From Proteobacteria bacterium ST_bin16 (GTDB lineage Bacteria > Pseudomonadota > Gammaproteobacteria > Burkholderiales > Nitrosomonadaceae), in assembly GCA_002083595.1 (NCBI GenBank), contig MSXT01000007.1, positions 1-35,354 on the forward strand: DNA of 35,354 bases. Direction: 5' to 3'. The first letter of the stretch is position 1; each line of letters begins with the position of its first letter. A program made the position numbers and the translations under genes. This document shows, piece by piece, positions 1 through 7,511 of the stretch. The notes under the pieces are model-generated. The model was not told where the DNA came from, did not search any database, and saw only the letters and a program-made list of their open reading frames with translations.

Positions 1-20
1 ACCTCTGATAGTCTAGAGCC

Positions 21-49
21 TTGCAAAATAGAAATGCTTGCGCTATTGT
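21..49 (+). promoter_or_regulatory. Candidate promoter of the RHH/RelE toxin-antitoxin operon
   Basis: TTGCAA at 21-26 and TATTGT at 44-49 are separated by exactly 17 bases, a reasonable sigma-70 arrangement about 50 bases upstream of the antitoxin start. A perfect TTGACA also occurs at 68-73, but nothing like a -10 box lies 17 bases after it, so the upstream pair is preferred. Judged by eye only. Confidence 0.35.
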
Positions 50-88
50 GACACTCAGTGACTTCCATTGACATTGCAAAATTGAAAT
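21..88 (+). repeat. Pair of 15-bp direct repeats, possible antitoxin operator
   Basis: The 15-mer at 21-35 (TTGCAAAATAGAAAT) recurs at 74-88 with one difference (TTGCAAAATTGAAAT). The copies start 53 bases apart, about five helical turns, so both would face the same side of the DNA. One overlaps the proposed -35 box and the other lies just upstream of the antitoxin ribosome binding site (AAGGA at 89-93). Ribbon-helix-helix antitoxins commonly autorepress by binding repeated sites; that this is such an operator is inference. Confidence 0.45.
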
Positions 89-100
89 AAGGAATTTGAA

Positions 101-322
101 ATGAGTCAAATATCTGCAAGACTACCGGATGAGTTGATCGTCGCACTGGATGAAGCTGCCGCAAAATTACATCGAACACGCGCCGATGTGATCAGACAAG
201 CTGTCGAATATTACCTCGACGACTTTGAAGATATTTCCCGTGCCGTTGAAGTGCTGCGCGACCCTGCCGACCCCGTGCTGGACTGGGAAACTGTAAAGAA
301 TGATCTACTCCGTCAGCATTAA
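101..322 (+). CDS. Ribbon-helix-helix antitoxin (CopG/RelB-like)
   Basis: A 73-residue protein with the layout of a small RHH antitoxin. The N-terminal strand (residues 3-8, ISARLP) is followed by two helices up to about residue 45 containing the typical ARG/THR-rich turn (HRTRADVIRQAVEYYL), then an acidic C-terminal tail (residues 46-73) that would wrap the toxin. The start has AAGGA about eight bases upstream. The stop lies 23 bases inside the next gene, so the pair is translationally coupled. Expected role: dimeric DNA binding and autorepression, plus neutralisation of the downstream RelE/ParE-type toxin. Family placement is solid; the exact subfamily is not determined. Confidence 0.85.
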   Translation: MSQISARLPDELIVALDEAAAKLHRTRADVIRQAVEYYLDDFEDISRAVEVLRDPADPVLDWETVKNDLLRQH

Positions 323-554
323 GCAAAGCGCGCTTAAATCACTCAAAAACATAGCGCATGAAGATCGGCTCCGCATCATCGAAGCGATCGATCAACTCAA
401 AACAAATCCAGCAGCGGGTGGCGTGCTTAAAGGTGAATACTCCGGGCTTCGCCGCATCCGCATCGGTTCTTATCGGGTTGTCTATGAAGCGCACGATGAG
501 CAGTTAACAGTATTGGTTATTCGCATCGGCCATCGGCGTGAAGTGTACCGGTGA
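300..554 (+). CDS. RelE/ParE-family toxin
   Basis: An 84-residue protein with the RelE/ParE fold signature: N-terminal strand (IYSVSIKQSA), two helices carrying LKSLKN and RLRIIEAIDQL, the KTNP-GGVLKGEYSGLRRIRIG strand pair, and the closing YRVVYE and VLVIRIGHRREVYR strands. In RelE-type ribosome-dependent mRNA interferases, basic residues in the central and last strands and the terminal Tyr are important; R51, R52, R54, the C-terminal RR and Tyr83 are candidates here. Its first 23 bases overlap the antitoxin gene. The length is normal and there is no sign of inactivation. ParE-like gyrase poisoning cannot be excluded from sequence alone. Confidence 0.85.
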   Translation: MIYSVSIKQSALKSLKNIAHEDRLRIIEAIDQLKTNPAAGGVLKGEYSGLRRIRIGSYRVVYEAHDEQLTVLVIRIGHRREVYR

Positions 555-592
555 ATTTAATGGAATCTTTTTGTTAAGCTCGTAGCTCGTAG

Positions 593-619
593 GATGCGCC
601 GACCGCAAGGAGGCGCATC
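593..619. repeat. REP-like palindromic element between two TA modules
   Basis: GATGCGCC at 593-600 is answered by its exact reverse complement GGCGCATC at 612-619 across an 11-base spacer, GACCGCAAGGA. The flanking GTAG resembles the GTAGG-type head of REP/RAYT-associated repeats found between genes in many proteobacteria. Just before it, AGCTCGT is repeated in tandem at 578-591. It lies where the + strand and - strand toxin genes converge, so it could also act as a weak bidirectional terminator, but no T-tract follows. Confidence 0.5.
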
Positions 620-695
620 AATCAATCGGAGAAAGGTACAGACTCTTGCGAGTATTGCACCCATCGAGGGCTCGAAGCATCGATTATTTCAATCG

Positions 696-992
696 TCACG
701 ATTTGCCGCGCATTCTCGATAGCGCGATATCGTAAATTTCGTTGCGGTCGCGCCTTCCAACCGCGACGACTACAACGGTAATCATTTGATCTTCAACCGT
801 ATAAACAAGCCGGTAACCCAGTTGACGCAATTTGATCTTATAGGTGTTTTGAGCGCCGGACAATGCGGCGGATGGAACATGCGGATTTTCGAGCCGTTGC
901 TTGAGTTTCTTTCTGAATTGCGCTTGAACGGTATGATCCAATTTTTGCCATTCTTTGAGCGCAGATTGTTTGAATTCCAGGTTATAAGTCAT
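696..992 (-). CDS. stbE: RelE-family toxin, StbE-like
   Basis: A 98-residue RelE/StbE-type toxin beginning MTYNLEFKQSALKEWQKLD, the characteristic start of this family. Further family landmarks are the LENPHVP segment near residue 35, the YKIKLRQLGYRLVY strand pair near 50-63, and VVVAVGRRDRNEIYD at 72-86. The last segment holds the Arg-Arg-Asp-Arg and Tyr typical of the RNase active site. An upstream in-frame start at 1037 would put 15 non-conserved residues in front, so 992 is preferred. That start overlaps the antitoxin stop by 11 bases, as expected for a coupled pair. Probable function: ribosome-dependent mRNA cleavage restrained by the partner encoded just upstream. Confidence 0.85.
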   Translation of the reverse strand: MTYNLEFKQSALKEWQKLDHTVQAQFRKKLKQRLENPHVPSAALSGAQNTYKIKLRQLGYRLVYTVEDQMITVVVVAVGRRDRNEIYDIALSRMRGKS

Positions 993-1233
993 CGAGTAAA
1001 ACACTGACAGCAGGCTCGTCCATGCGCTCTTTGACAATTTTCAGCAGTTCCGCGTCATCCAGCAACTCCATCATGGCTTCATAGGCTGCGGCCGGTACGC
1101 AATAAAAGGCGGGTTCATTGCGATTCAATACCGCGATCGGCATACCGTTACCGCTGGCCACAACTTTCATGGGGTTCGTTTTCAATTCGGAAATGCTGGC
1201 GGATACCTCGGCAAGTATTCGATGCGTCATCAT
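982..1233 (-). CDS. stbD: Phd/YefM-family antitoxin, StbD-like
   Basis: An 83-residue antitoxin. Residues 5-50 match the Phd/YefM dimerisation and DNA-binding fold, with the conserved ASISELKTNPMKVV helix and the IAVLNRNEPAFYCVP segment that is nearly invariant among StbD proteins. The C-terminal third is acidic and would bind the toxin. AAAGGA lies three bases before the first ATG and six before a second in-frame ATG (1230), so initiation may use either. The toxin start overlaps the end of this gene. It is a different family from the antitoxin at 101-322, so cross-regulation between the two modules is not expected. Confidence 0.85.
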   Translation of the reverse strand: MMTHRILAEVSASISELKTNPMKVVASGNGMPIAVLNRNEPAFYCVPAAAYEAMMELLDDAELLKIVKERMDEPAVSVLLDDL

Positions 1234-1269
1234 TAATCCTTTAAAAGTTTTCCAAAAGACCTAATTATA
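1234..1269 (-). promoter_or_regulatory. Candidate promoter/operator of the StbDE operon
   Basis: On the - strand a perfect TATAAT (1264-1269) lies 30 bases before the antitoxin start, though its -35 hexamer is weak (TTCCTG at 17 bases). Between it and the ATG sits the symmetric motif CTTTTGGAAAAC followed by a similar CTTTTAAAGGA, the sort of AT-rich repeated symmetry that Phd/YefM antitoxins bind. The second half merges with the AAAGGA ribosome binding site. Operator function is inference. Confidence 0.35.
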
Positions 1270-1294
1270 GGTTTTTTAACCAGTCTCAGGAAGA

Positions 1295-2470
1295 TTATCC
1301 CGGCAACTCATTCTCTACCAGCTTCACCCAATACGCCGCGCCCAGCGGCAGAATTTCATCGTTAAAATCGTAGTTCGGATTGTGCAGCAAGCAACTACCT
1401 TGCGAGCTGCCGTTGCCGATCCAGATGTAACAGCCGGGTTTTTGTTGCAGCATGAAGGCGAAGTCTTCGGCGCCCATACTGGGAGTTGGTGCGGTGTCGA
1501 CGCATGACTCACCGGCAACAGCAGTTGCAGCGCGGATAGCGCTGGCGGTTTCAGCGGGGCTGTTGATGGTCACCGGATAACCGGGGTTTTCGGGGTTGAA
1601 CAGGACATCGACGTGAATTCCAAAACCTTGCGCGACGCTTTGTGCCAGTTGACGGATGCCTTGTTCCAGTTGCTCGCGCACAGCATTTTTGAAGCTGCGG
1701 AAGGTTCCGCGAATGACGGCGGCATCCGGCAGCGCGTTCCAGGTGTTGCCACCGTGTATTTGCGTGACGCTAACCACAGCGGAATCGGCGGGATCGATCT
1801 GGCGGCTGACGATAGTTTGCAGTTGCGTAACCAAGTGCGCGGCAGCCACCAGCACATCGTTACCGAGATGCGGTATGGCGGCGTGGGTGGCTTGGCCTTT
1901 TAAGGTGATTTCAAAGCAATCGAACGAGGCCATCATCGGACCGGTTTTGACGGCGAAATGACCGGCGGGCACATCCGGGAAATTATGCATACCGAACACC
2001 CGTTGCGCCGGGAATTGCTCGAACAAGCCTTCGCTGATCATTTGATGCGCTCCGGCACGGCATTCTTCCGCCGGTTGGAAAATGAAATACACCGTGCCGT
2101 CGAAGCGGCCATGCTTGGCCAGGTAACTCGCTGCGCCGAGCAGCATGGCGCAATGTCCATCGTGACCGCAAGCGTGCATTTTTCCGCTGTTACAGGAAGC
2201 ATGATCGAAGCGGTTTTGTTCCTGAATGTGCAGCGCATCCATATCGGCGCGCAGTGCAATACTTTTGCTGCTGTTGCCACGGCGCAAAACGCCGACGATG
2301 CCGGTATTCGCCAAACCCTGATGCACTTCGATACCGGCTTGTTGCAGTTGCCCGGCAATCAATTGCGCGGTTGCAGTTTCTTCAAAAGCGGTTTCCGGGT
2401 GTTGGTGGATTTGCCTGCGCCAGCGGCGCATGTCGGCGTGTAATGCAAGAATTTCCGAAGCAATGTTCAT
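1295..2470 (-). CDS. M20-family amidohydrolase (hippurate hydrolase/aminoacylase type)
   Basis: A 391-residue metallopeptidase-family hydrolase that would cleave N-acyl amino acids or related amides in the cytoplasm. Near residue 90 it has the metal-binding HACGHDGH motif; further on, PAEECRAGA supplies the catalytic/metal Glu pair, FGMHNFP a metal His, and HNPNYDFND the last His near the C-terminus. The middle lid domain (about 180-300) includes the GQATHAAIPHLGND dimerisation segment and the GGNTWNALPD motif typical of the HipO/AbgA branch. An alternative TTG start at 2497 has no support, so the ATG at 2470 is used. The substrate is unknown. It shares its strand with degQ upstream but is separated by a 22-bp palindrome. 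Confidence 0.88.
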   Translation of the reverse strand: MNIASEILALHADMRRWRRQIHQHPETAFEETATAQLIAGQLQQAGIEVHQGLANTGIVGVLRRGNSSKSIALRADMDALHIQEQNRFDHASCNSGKMHACGHDGHCAMLLGAASYLAKHGRFDGTVYFIFQPAEECRAGAHQMISEGLFEQFPAQRVFGMHNFPDVPAGHFAVKTGPMMASFDCFEITLKGQATHAAIPHLGNDVLVAAAHLVTQLQTIVSRQIDPADSAVVSVTQIHGGNTWNALPDAAVIRGTFRSFKNAVREQLEQGIRQLAQSVAQGFGIHVDVLFNPENPGYPVTINSPAETASAIRAATAVAGESCVDTAPTPSMGAEDFAFMLQQKPGCYIWIGNGSSQGSCLLHNPNYDFNDEILPLGAAYWVKLVENELPG

Positions 2471-2544
2471 AGTCAATCGCTGAGCTGTTTGTATCAAATA
2501 GCTTCAGCATACAACATAAAACTGGTGGCTCAAACATCGCAAAC

Positions 2545-2566
2545 GGGCCGCCAATATTGGCGGCCC
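2545..2566 (-). terminator. Perfect 22-bp palindrome after degQ, probable terminator hairpin
   Basis: GGGCCGCCAATATTGGCGGCCC is a perfect palindrome that begins 14 bases after the degQ stop codon on the - strand. As RNA it would form a very GC-rich hairpin. The following bases (GTTTGCGATGTTT) are only weakly T-rich, so it may pause polymerase or protect the degQ mRNA 3' end rather than terminate efficiently. Confidence 0.5.
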
Positions 2567-2579
2567 TGGATTCAGGCTA

Positions 2580-4067
2580 TCACCGCCAGCTCAACACTAC
2601 ATAACGCGATACATCATCATCCCGCACCAGTAACAGCACTTTATTATTGGTACTGCTTTTTACTGCCTGATTGAACTCGGCAGCCGTGTTAACCGCTTTG
2701 CGATTGACTTCCAGAATCACACTACCAGGGCTGATACCCGCCATGGTAGCCACCGATCCGGGTGCCACTTCGGTCACGATCACGCCTTTCCCGGCTTTGA
2801 TACCCAGTTGTTTCGCCAGATCGGCGGTAATCGTTTGTACCACGAGGCCCAATTTCTCGCTCGCTTGCGATGATTCTTGCGCGGCCAGCTTGTGATCGCT
2901 GAGTTTGTCGACTTTGACCGAAATGCTGCGTTGCTTGCCGTCGCGAATGATATCGAATTCCACTTTACTGCCCGGTTGCGCCAATGCGACTTGATTGCGG
3001 AAGTCACCGGTATCGCTCATCGGCCGTCCCTGATAGTTCACGATCACATCGCCGGCTTTGAGTCCTGCCTTGTCGGCGGGCGAATTCTTTGTCACTTGCG
3101 CAATCAAAATGCCCTTGTCGTTCTTCAAATCGAAGGATTTGGCCAGGTCGGACGTCAGCGGCTGGATCATAATGCCGAGATAGCCGCGTTCCACCTCACC
3201 TTTCTCGATCAATTGATTGGCGATACGCGCGGCCAGATTAATCGGAATGGCGAAACCGATACCCATGTAACCGCCGCTGCGGCTGAAAATCGCGGTATTC
3301 ATACCGATCACCTCGCCGTCGAGATTGACCAGCGGTCCGCCGGAGTTGCCGGGATTGATCGCGGCGTCGGTTTGAATGAAGTCTTCGTAATCGTTAATTC
3401 CGAGCGACGTTCTGCCTTTCGCGCTGACCACACCGACCGTCAAGGTATGGCTCAGCCCGAACGGATTGCCAATCGCCACCACCCATTCACCCACTTCCAA
3501 CTGGGCATAATCACCGATTTGCACAACGGGCAGATCGCTGGCTTCGATTTCGATCACGGCGATATCGGACTTGGGGTCGGTGCCTTTGATTTTTGCTTCA
3601 AACTCACGGCCATCGAGAAACTTGACACTGATTTTGTCGTTCCCTTCGATCACATGATTATTGGTCAAAATGTAGGTTTTGTTATTATTGGCGGCAAAAA
3701 CGAAGCCGGAGCCTTGCCCGACAACCGAACGTTGCTTGCCCTGTTGTGGTTTCTTTCCCGGTGCATTAAAGCGGGGAGAATCCGGCAGGCGATCGCCAAA
3801 GAAGCGCCGGAAAAAATCATCGCCGAACGGAAAGTTATCGCCACCCCCATTGCCAAACGGGATACCGAAAGGCGACATCTGCATCGCTTCGGTTTCCCGT
3901 TCGACCTGAATCAGTACCACCGATGGCGAAACTTTGCGCGCCACTGCGGCAAATGCCTTGCTAGTCTGACGCAAACTTTCCACGCCATTGCCCTGCTGCG
4001 CCAACAGATCGCCCGGCATCAACAGCGCCAGCGTCAATAGCACAATTAAATTACGATATCCAAGCAT
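2580..4067 (-). CDS. degQ: Periplasmic serine endoprotease, DegQ/MucD family
   Basis: A 495-residue HtrA-family protease that degrades or refolds damaged envelope proteins. A signal peptide (residues 1-23, ending LLA before QQ) sends it to the periplasm. The trypsin-like domain carries the full triad: His138 in TNNHVIEG, Asp168 in KSDIAVIE and Ser242 in NPGNSGGPL. Two PDZ domains follow, one with RGYLGIMIQPL near 300 and one in the last 100 residues. The start at 4067 is chosen because GGAGGA stands eight bases before it; a longer reading from 4139 lacks this and would bury the signal peptide. Residues 60-105 are Gly/Phe/Pro-rich (FGNGGGDNFPFGDDFFRRFF), as in MucD proteins. Divergently transcribed from yaaA. 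Confidence 0.93.
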   Translation of the reverse strand: MLGYRNLIVLLTLALLMPGDLLAQQGNGVESLRQTSKAFAAVARKVSPSVVLIQVERETEAMQMSPFGIPFGNGGGDNFPFGDDFFRRFFGDRLPDSPRFNAPGKKPQQGKQRSVVGQGSGFVFAANNNKTYILTNNHVIEGNDKISVKFLDGREFEAKIKGTDPKSDIAVIEIEASDLPVVQIGDYAQLEVGEWVVAIGNPFGLSHTLTVGVVSAKGRTSLGINDYEDFIQTDAAINPGNSGGPLVNLDGEVIGMNTAIFSRSGGYMGIGFAIPINLAARIANQLIEKGEVERGYLGIMIQPLTSDLAKSFDLKNDKGILIAQVTKNSPADKAGLKAGDVIVNYQGRPMSDTGDFRNQVALAQPGSKVEFDIIRDGKQRSISVKVDKLSDHKLAAQESSQASEKLGLVVQTITADLAKQLGIKAGKGVIVTEVAPGSVATMAGISPGSVILEVNRKAVNTAAEFNQAVKSSTNNKVLLLVRDDDVSRYVVLSWR

Positions 4068-4203
4068 GATTCGCTCCTCCGATCGACAAAAAAATGTTTG
4101 ATAGATTAGGTCAGCAATAGTTTGGGGCTGCTGACGCAAATTACAAGTAACCTATACTCAGTGAGCGAATCTGATAGTATTTTTTATTTCAGGATGAAAA
4201 CGC

Positions 4204-4986
4204 ATGATTATTGTCATTTCACCGGCAAAAACACTGGATTTTGAAACACCGCCATCGACGCAAGCGCATACACAACCGGATTTTCTCGACGATTCGGCGA
4301 TGCTAATCGATGAACTCAGAAAATTGGAGCCCAGCCAAATCGGCGCGATGATGTCGATCAGCTCTAAATTGGCCACACTCAATTCCAATCGCTACTTCGC
4401 CTGGAATCGCCCGTTTACGCTGCGGAATTCCAAGCAAGCGATTCTCGCATTCAAAGGCGATGTCTATACTGGCTTGGATGCGGACACGATGACCGGAAAC
4501 GAACTGGCGTTCGCGCAAGATCAATTGCGTATCTTGTCGGGACTGTACGGCGTGTTGCGCCCGCTGGATCTGATGCAACCTTACCGGCTGGAAATGGGCA
4601 CTCAGTTCACGAATCCGCGCGGCAATAATTTGTACGAATTCTGGGACGATAAAATCACCCAAGCACTCAACCAGGATTTGGCCAAACAAGAAGACGGCAT
4701 CCTCATCAATCTCGCTTCCCATGAATATTTTCAGTCCGTCCAACCCGGCAAACTCAACGCGCGGATCATTACTCCGGTTTTCAAGGATCAGAAAAATGCT
4801 GTTTACAAAATTATCAGCTTCTTCGCTAAGAAAGCTCGCGGCATGATGAGCCGCTACATTATCCAGAACAAACTCACAGACCCCGAAGCCATTAAAAACT
4901 TCGATGTGGCAGGCTATCGTTTCAGTCAAGAAGATAGTGGCAAGGATGAATGGATCTTTACCCGCACGGAATCACAAACAGCATGA
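4204..4986 (+). CDS. yaaA: Peroxide-stress protein YaaA (DUF328/UPF0246)
   Basis: A 260-residue protein matching YaaA along its full length: the opening MIIVISPAKTLDFE, the central AFKGDVYTGLDADT segment and LSGLYGVLRPLDLMQPYRLEMGT are all family hallmarks, as is INLASHEYFQSV. In E. coli, YaaA belongs to the OxyR regulon and limits intracellular free iron during peroxide stress; the same role here is by family. AGGAT lies nine bases before the start. The gene ends 31 bases before the next proposed start, with no terminator between, so the two are probably cotranscribed. Confidence 0.93.
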   Translation: MIIVISPAKTLDFETPPSTQAHTQPDFLDDSAMLIDELRKLEPSQIGAMMSISSKLATLNSNRYFAWNRPFTLRNSKQAILAFKGDVYTGLDADTMTGNELAFAQDQLRILSGLYGVLRPLDLMQPYRLEMGTQFTNPRGNNLYEFWDDKITQALNQDLAKQEDGILINLASHEYFQSVQPGKLNARIITPVFKDQKNAVYKIISFFAKKARGMMSRYIIQNKLTDPEAIKNFDVAGYRFSQEDSGKDEWIFTRTESQTA

Positions 4987-5017
4987 CTTTCAGCAAGTAT
5001 TTATGCTAATAAAATCA

Positions 5018-5398
5018 ATGAATACCGTGCAATCTATCGAACTGGCAAGAAACTACGTCACTTTATCCAACAATCACGACCTGGTGCAGATCGAGCGCCT
5101 ATTTGCTGCTGATGCCACTTATTATTCTGCTTACTTCGGTGAATACAATTGCAGTTCGGCCATCCATGCCATGATGGCCAGCTTCTTTGATCGCTTTCCT
5201 GATGCCCATTGGAAAGTTATCGAATATCGCGGCATTGAAAATAATGGCGTGGAATTCGCGTTTACAATGACCGGCATGGATGCTTCTTCTGGAGAGCAGG
5301 TAAAACGGCAGGGATTGGAACGCATATACTTCACGCCGGAGGGATTGATCAGGCACATTGCCGTCTACAAACCCGGCGATTTTCCCAAACTTGATTGA
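5018..5398 (+). CDS. NTF2-like/SnoaL-like fold protein, unknown function
   Basis: A 126-residue protein with the cone-shaped NTF2/SnoaL fold pattern: two N-terminal helices (SIELARNYVTLSNNHD, LVQIERLFAADATYY), a helix around IHAMMASFFDRFPDAHW, then four strands (WKVIEYRGIENNGVEFAF, TGMDASSGEQVKRQG, LERIYFTPEGLIRHIAVY). Such proteins are small-molecule binders or isomerases, and no catalytic set can be assigned here. The frame is open further upstream, into yaaA. ATG codons at 5003 and 5018 are both possible; 5018 gives the family's usual N-terminus, but neither has a strong ribosome binding site. It probably sits in the yaaA transcription unit. Confidence 0.75.
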   Translation: MNTVQSIELARNYVTLSNNHDLVQIERLFAADATYYSAYFGEYNCSSAIHAMMASFFDRFPDAHWKVIEYRGIENNGVEFAFTMTGMDASSGEQVKRQGLERIYFTPEGLIRHIAVYKPGDFPKLD

Positions 5399-5487
5399 TA
5401 ACACGGATCGTTAGAAGCATTGTCTAAATTCGCAGATAACGCTATCCTGACAGGCTATATCAATTTTTGTCTGGAATAGGGCCATAA

Positions 5488-6147
5488 ATGACACAAGACG
5501 AACAAAAACGAGCGGTTGCAGCTGCTGCAATTCAGCATATTCCGATGGGTTGTATTGTTGGGGTAGGCACAGGCTCCACCGCTAATTACTTCATTGATGA
5601 ATTAGCCAAAATTAAAAATAAAATCGAAGGCGCTGTTGCCAGCTCAGACGTAACGGCACAACGTCTTAAAGGTCATGGTATCGAAGTACTGGATCTGAAT
5701 AATGTCATCGATCTTCCCGTGTATGTCGATGGCGCGGATGAGATCACCGAACATTTGCATATGATCAAAGGCGGCGGCGGTGCGTTGACACGGGAGAAAA
5801 TTGTCGCGGCGGTTGCACGGAAATTTATCTGTATTACCGATCAAAGCAAATTAGTAAATGTTCTTGGCAACTTCCCGCTGCCCGTTGAAGTCATACCAAT
5901 GGCGCGAAGCTATGTGGCGCGTGAGATTGTGCAGCTGGGCGGACATCCGGCCTTACGTCAGGGCTTCGTCACGGATAATGGTAATGTCATCCTGGATGTG
6001 CATGGTTTGCAAATTATGAATCCGGTTGAATTGGAAGCAACGCTCAATCAGATTACCGGTGTTGTAACCAACGGCCTTTTTGCCCGGCGTCCGGCAGATA
6101 CGTTATTATTGGGAACAGACAAAGGTGTACGCACTATTACTGTCTAA
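5488..6147 (+). CDS. rpiA: Ribose-5-phosphate isomerase A
   Basis: A 219-residue enzyme interconverting ribose 5-phosphate and ribulose 5-phosphate in the pentose phosphate pathway. It shows the phosphate-binding GVGTGSTANYFIDEL near residue 25, the VDGADEI motif near 82 with the two acidic catalytic residues, and IKGGGGALTREKI near 95 with the catalytic Lys and Glu. Length is typical of bacterial RpiA (about 219). GGAATAGGG lies shortly before the ATG. A chemolithoautotroph would use RpiA in the Calvin cycle too, but nothing in the window shows this. Confidence 0.97.
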   Translation: MTQDEQKRAVAAAAIQHIPMGCIVGVGTGSTANYFIDELAKIKNKIEGAVASSDVTAQRLKGHGIEVLDLNNVIDLPVYVDGADEITEHLHMIKGGGGALTREKIVAAVARKFICITDQSKLVNVLGNFPLPVEVIPMARSYVAREIVQLGGHPALRQGFVTDNGNVILDVHGLQIMNPVELEATLNQITGVVTNGLFARRPADTLLLGTDKGVRTITV

Positions 6148-6215
6148 TTAATTTAAAACATGGATAATTAAGACCGTAAAGCATCACATACTTCGATATC
6201 CTCAAAAGGCAGACC

Positions 6216-6923
6216 ATGGCAACTAAAGAACATATTTCCAAGCAGTTCGACGCTGACCTTGAAGAAGTGCGCACGCGCGTTTTGCAAATGGGGGGCTTTG
6301 TTGAAGAGCAAATCGAGAATGCGATCGATGCGCTGACGAGTGGCAATGAAGAGCTGATTGATCTGGTAATTACCCGTGATCACCGAGTCAACGCGATGGA
6401 AGTTTCAATTGATGAGATCTGCAATCAAATTATTGCGCGCAGACAACCGACTGCGAGCGATTTGCGCATGATCATGATGGTGATCAAGACAATTACGGAT
6501 TTGGAGCGCATCGGCGACGAGGCCGCAAAAATCGCCCGGATGGCAAAATTGATTTATTCAACGGATCGTATGCACATTCCGCGTTTTAATGAAGTTAAAC
6601 ATGTTGCCAGTATTGCCATGGATATGCTGCACAAGGCGCTTGATTCTTTCGCCCGCTTGGATTTGAATGCCGCTGCGCAAATTGTGCGGCAGGATGAATT
6701 CGTCGATGAAGAATTCCGCTCCATCTTGCGTCAACTGATTACTTTTATGATGGAAGATCCCAGGAAAATTTCAACTTGCCTGGAGATAGTATTTATCGCC
6801 AAAGCTATTGAGCGCATTGGCGATCATGCAAAAAATATGTCTGAATATGTTGTTTATATGGTCAAAGGTAAAGATGTCCGTCACGTAACAGCCGACCAGA
6901 TTGAACAGGAAATCAGGGAATAA
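6216..6923 (+). CDS. phoU: Phosphate-signalling complex protein PhoU
   Basis: A 235-residue all-helical protein with two PhoU domains, each carrying the family acidic metal-cluster pattern (ITRDHRVNAMEVSIDE near 50, and AIERIGDHAKNMSEYVVYMVKG near the end; DLERIGDEAAKIARM near 95). PhoU links the PstSCAB transporter to the PhoR kinase and keeps the Pho regulon off when phosphate is plentiful. No pst or phoBR gene is adjacent, so here phoU stands apart from its usual pst operon. The gap to rpiA is 68 bases, with no clear promoter or Pho box. Confidence 0.95.
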   Translation: MATKEHISKQFDADLEEVRTRVLQMGGFVEEQIENAIDALTSGNEELIDLVITRDHRVNAMEVSIDEICNQIIARRQPTASDLRMIMMVIKTITDLERIGDEAAKIARMAKLIYSTDRMHIPRFNEVKHVASIAMDMLHKALDSFARLDLNAAAQIVRQDEFVDEEFRSILRQLITFMMEDPRKISTCLEIVFIAKAIERIGDHAKNMSEYVVYMVKGKDVRHVTADQIEQEIRE

Positions 6924-6997
6924 GCTGCCCCCCAACTTTCTTTAATGGCCTATTTATAATGGTTTTCTAAAGTAACGCTAAGTTAGCGGAGTGCCAA

Positions 6998-7459
6998 TTA
7001 TCGATTCCAACAGTCTGCAACAACCCCGCCTGCACCTTGAGCCCCAGTATTACTCAAAGTGAGTGTGCCACACACATCGCCCGCCATAGAGCCTACTGGA
7101 ACTGCTTGAAGTATAAAAGTATTGTTTGTTACCGCTTGAAGCGAGATATTATACTGTGCTGTACCACTTCTCGGCGATTGCGTAATAGGCAAAGTAACAG
7201 CCACATCATCTCCACCAGTGTTTGCTATACCATCCGCTCCTACTGTTGCATCATACTGATTATTCTGAGAATAAAATCGCTCCATGAATTGAGCATTTTC
7301 GTAAAGCAGTGACTTTGCAACAGCCCGGTTAGATTGCCGCACATAGTTCTGATAAGACGGCACAGCAATTGAAGCAAGAATACCTAAAATTGCAACTGTA
7401 ATCATGAGCTCAATCAAAGTAAAACCCATCACTCTAAATAAACGGGGAGTTGAATCCAT
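6998..7459 (-). CDS. pilE: Type IV minor pilin PilE
   Basis: A 153-residue prepilin. The short basic leader is cleaved by prepilin peptidase at G-FTLIELMI (residues 12-13), leaving Phe1 and Glu5 of the mature pilin and a hydrophobic helix (ITVAILGILASIAVPSYQNYV) that packs into the pilus core. Two Cys near the C-terminus (GDVCGTL and VADCWN) would form the D-loop disulfide. AGGAGA lies about a dozen bases before the start. It closes the fimT-pilY1 cluster, which marks it as the PilE minor pilin rather than the major PilA subunit. Convergent with phoU. Confidence 0.88.
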   Translation of the reverse strand: MDSTPRLFRVMGFTLIELMITVAILGILASIAVPSYQNYVRQSNRAVAKSLLYENAQFMERFYSQNNQYDATVGADGIANTGGDDVAVTLPITQSPRSGTAQYNISLQAVTNNTFILQAVPVGSMAGDVCGTLTLSNTGAQGAGGVVADCWNR

Positions 7460-7511
7460 AATCTTTTTAATCTCCTAGAATCTAATTTTTATCATGTACA
7501 CTGATTTAGTA

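Noticed and set aside
2471..2497. TTG start extending the M20 hydrolase
   Set aside because: The added residues are not family-like and the ATG at 2470 gives the standard N-terminus.
2877..4040. A 387-codon + strand open frame opposite degQ
   Set aside because: It is the antisense shadow of degQ, whose signal peptide, catalytic triad and PDZ motifs are clear; the antisense product has no recognisable domain.
4303..4929. A 208-codon - strand frame opposite yaaA
   Set aside because: Mirror of a well-recognised gene, with no motif or ribosome binding site.
6960..6990. Hairpin CGCTAA-G-TTAGCG between phoU and pilE as a terminator
   Set aside because: The stem is six base pairs with an impossible one-base loop and no T-tract.
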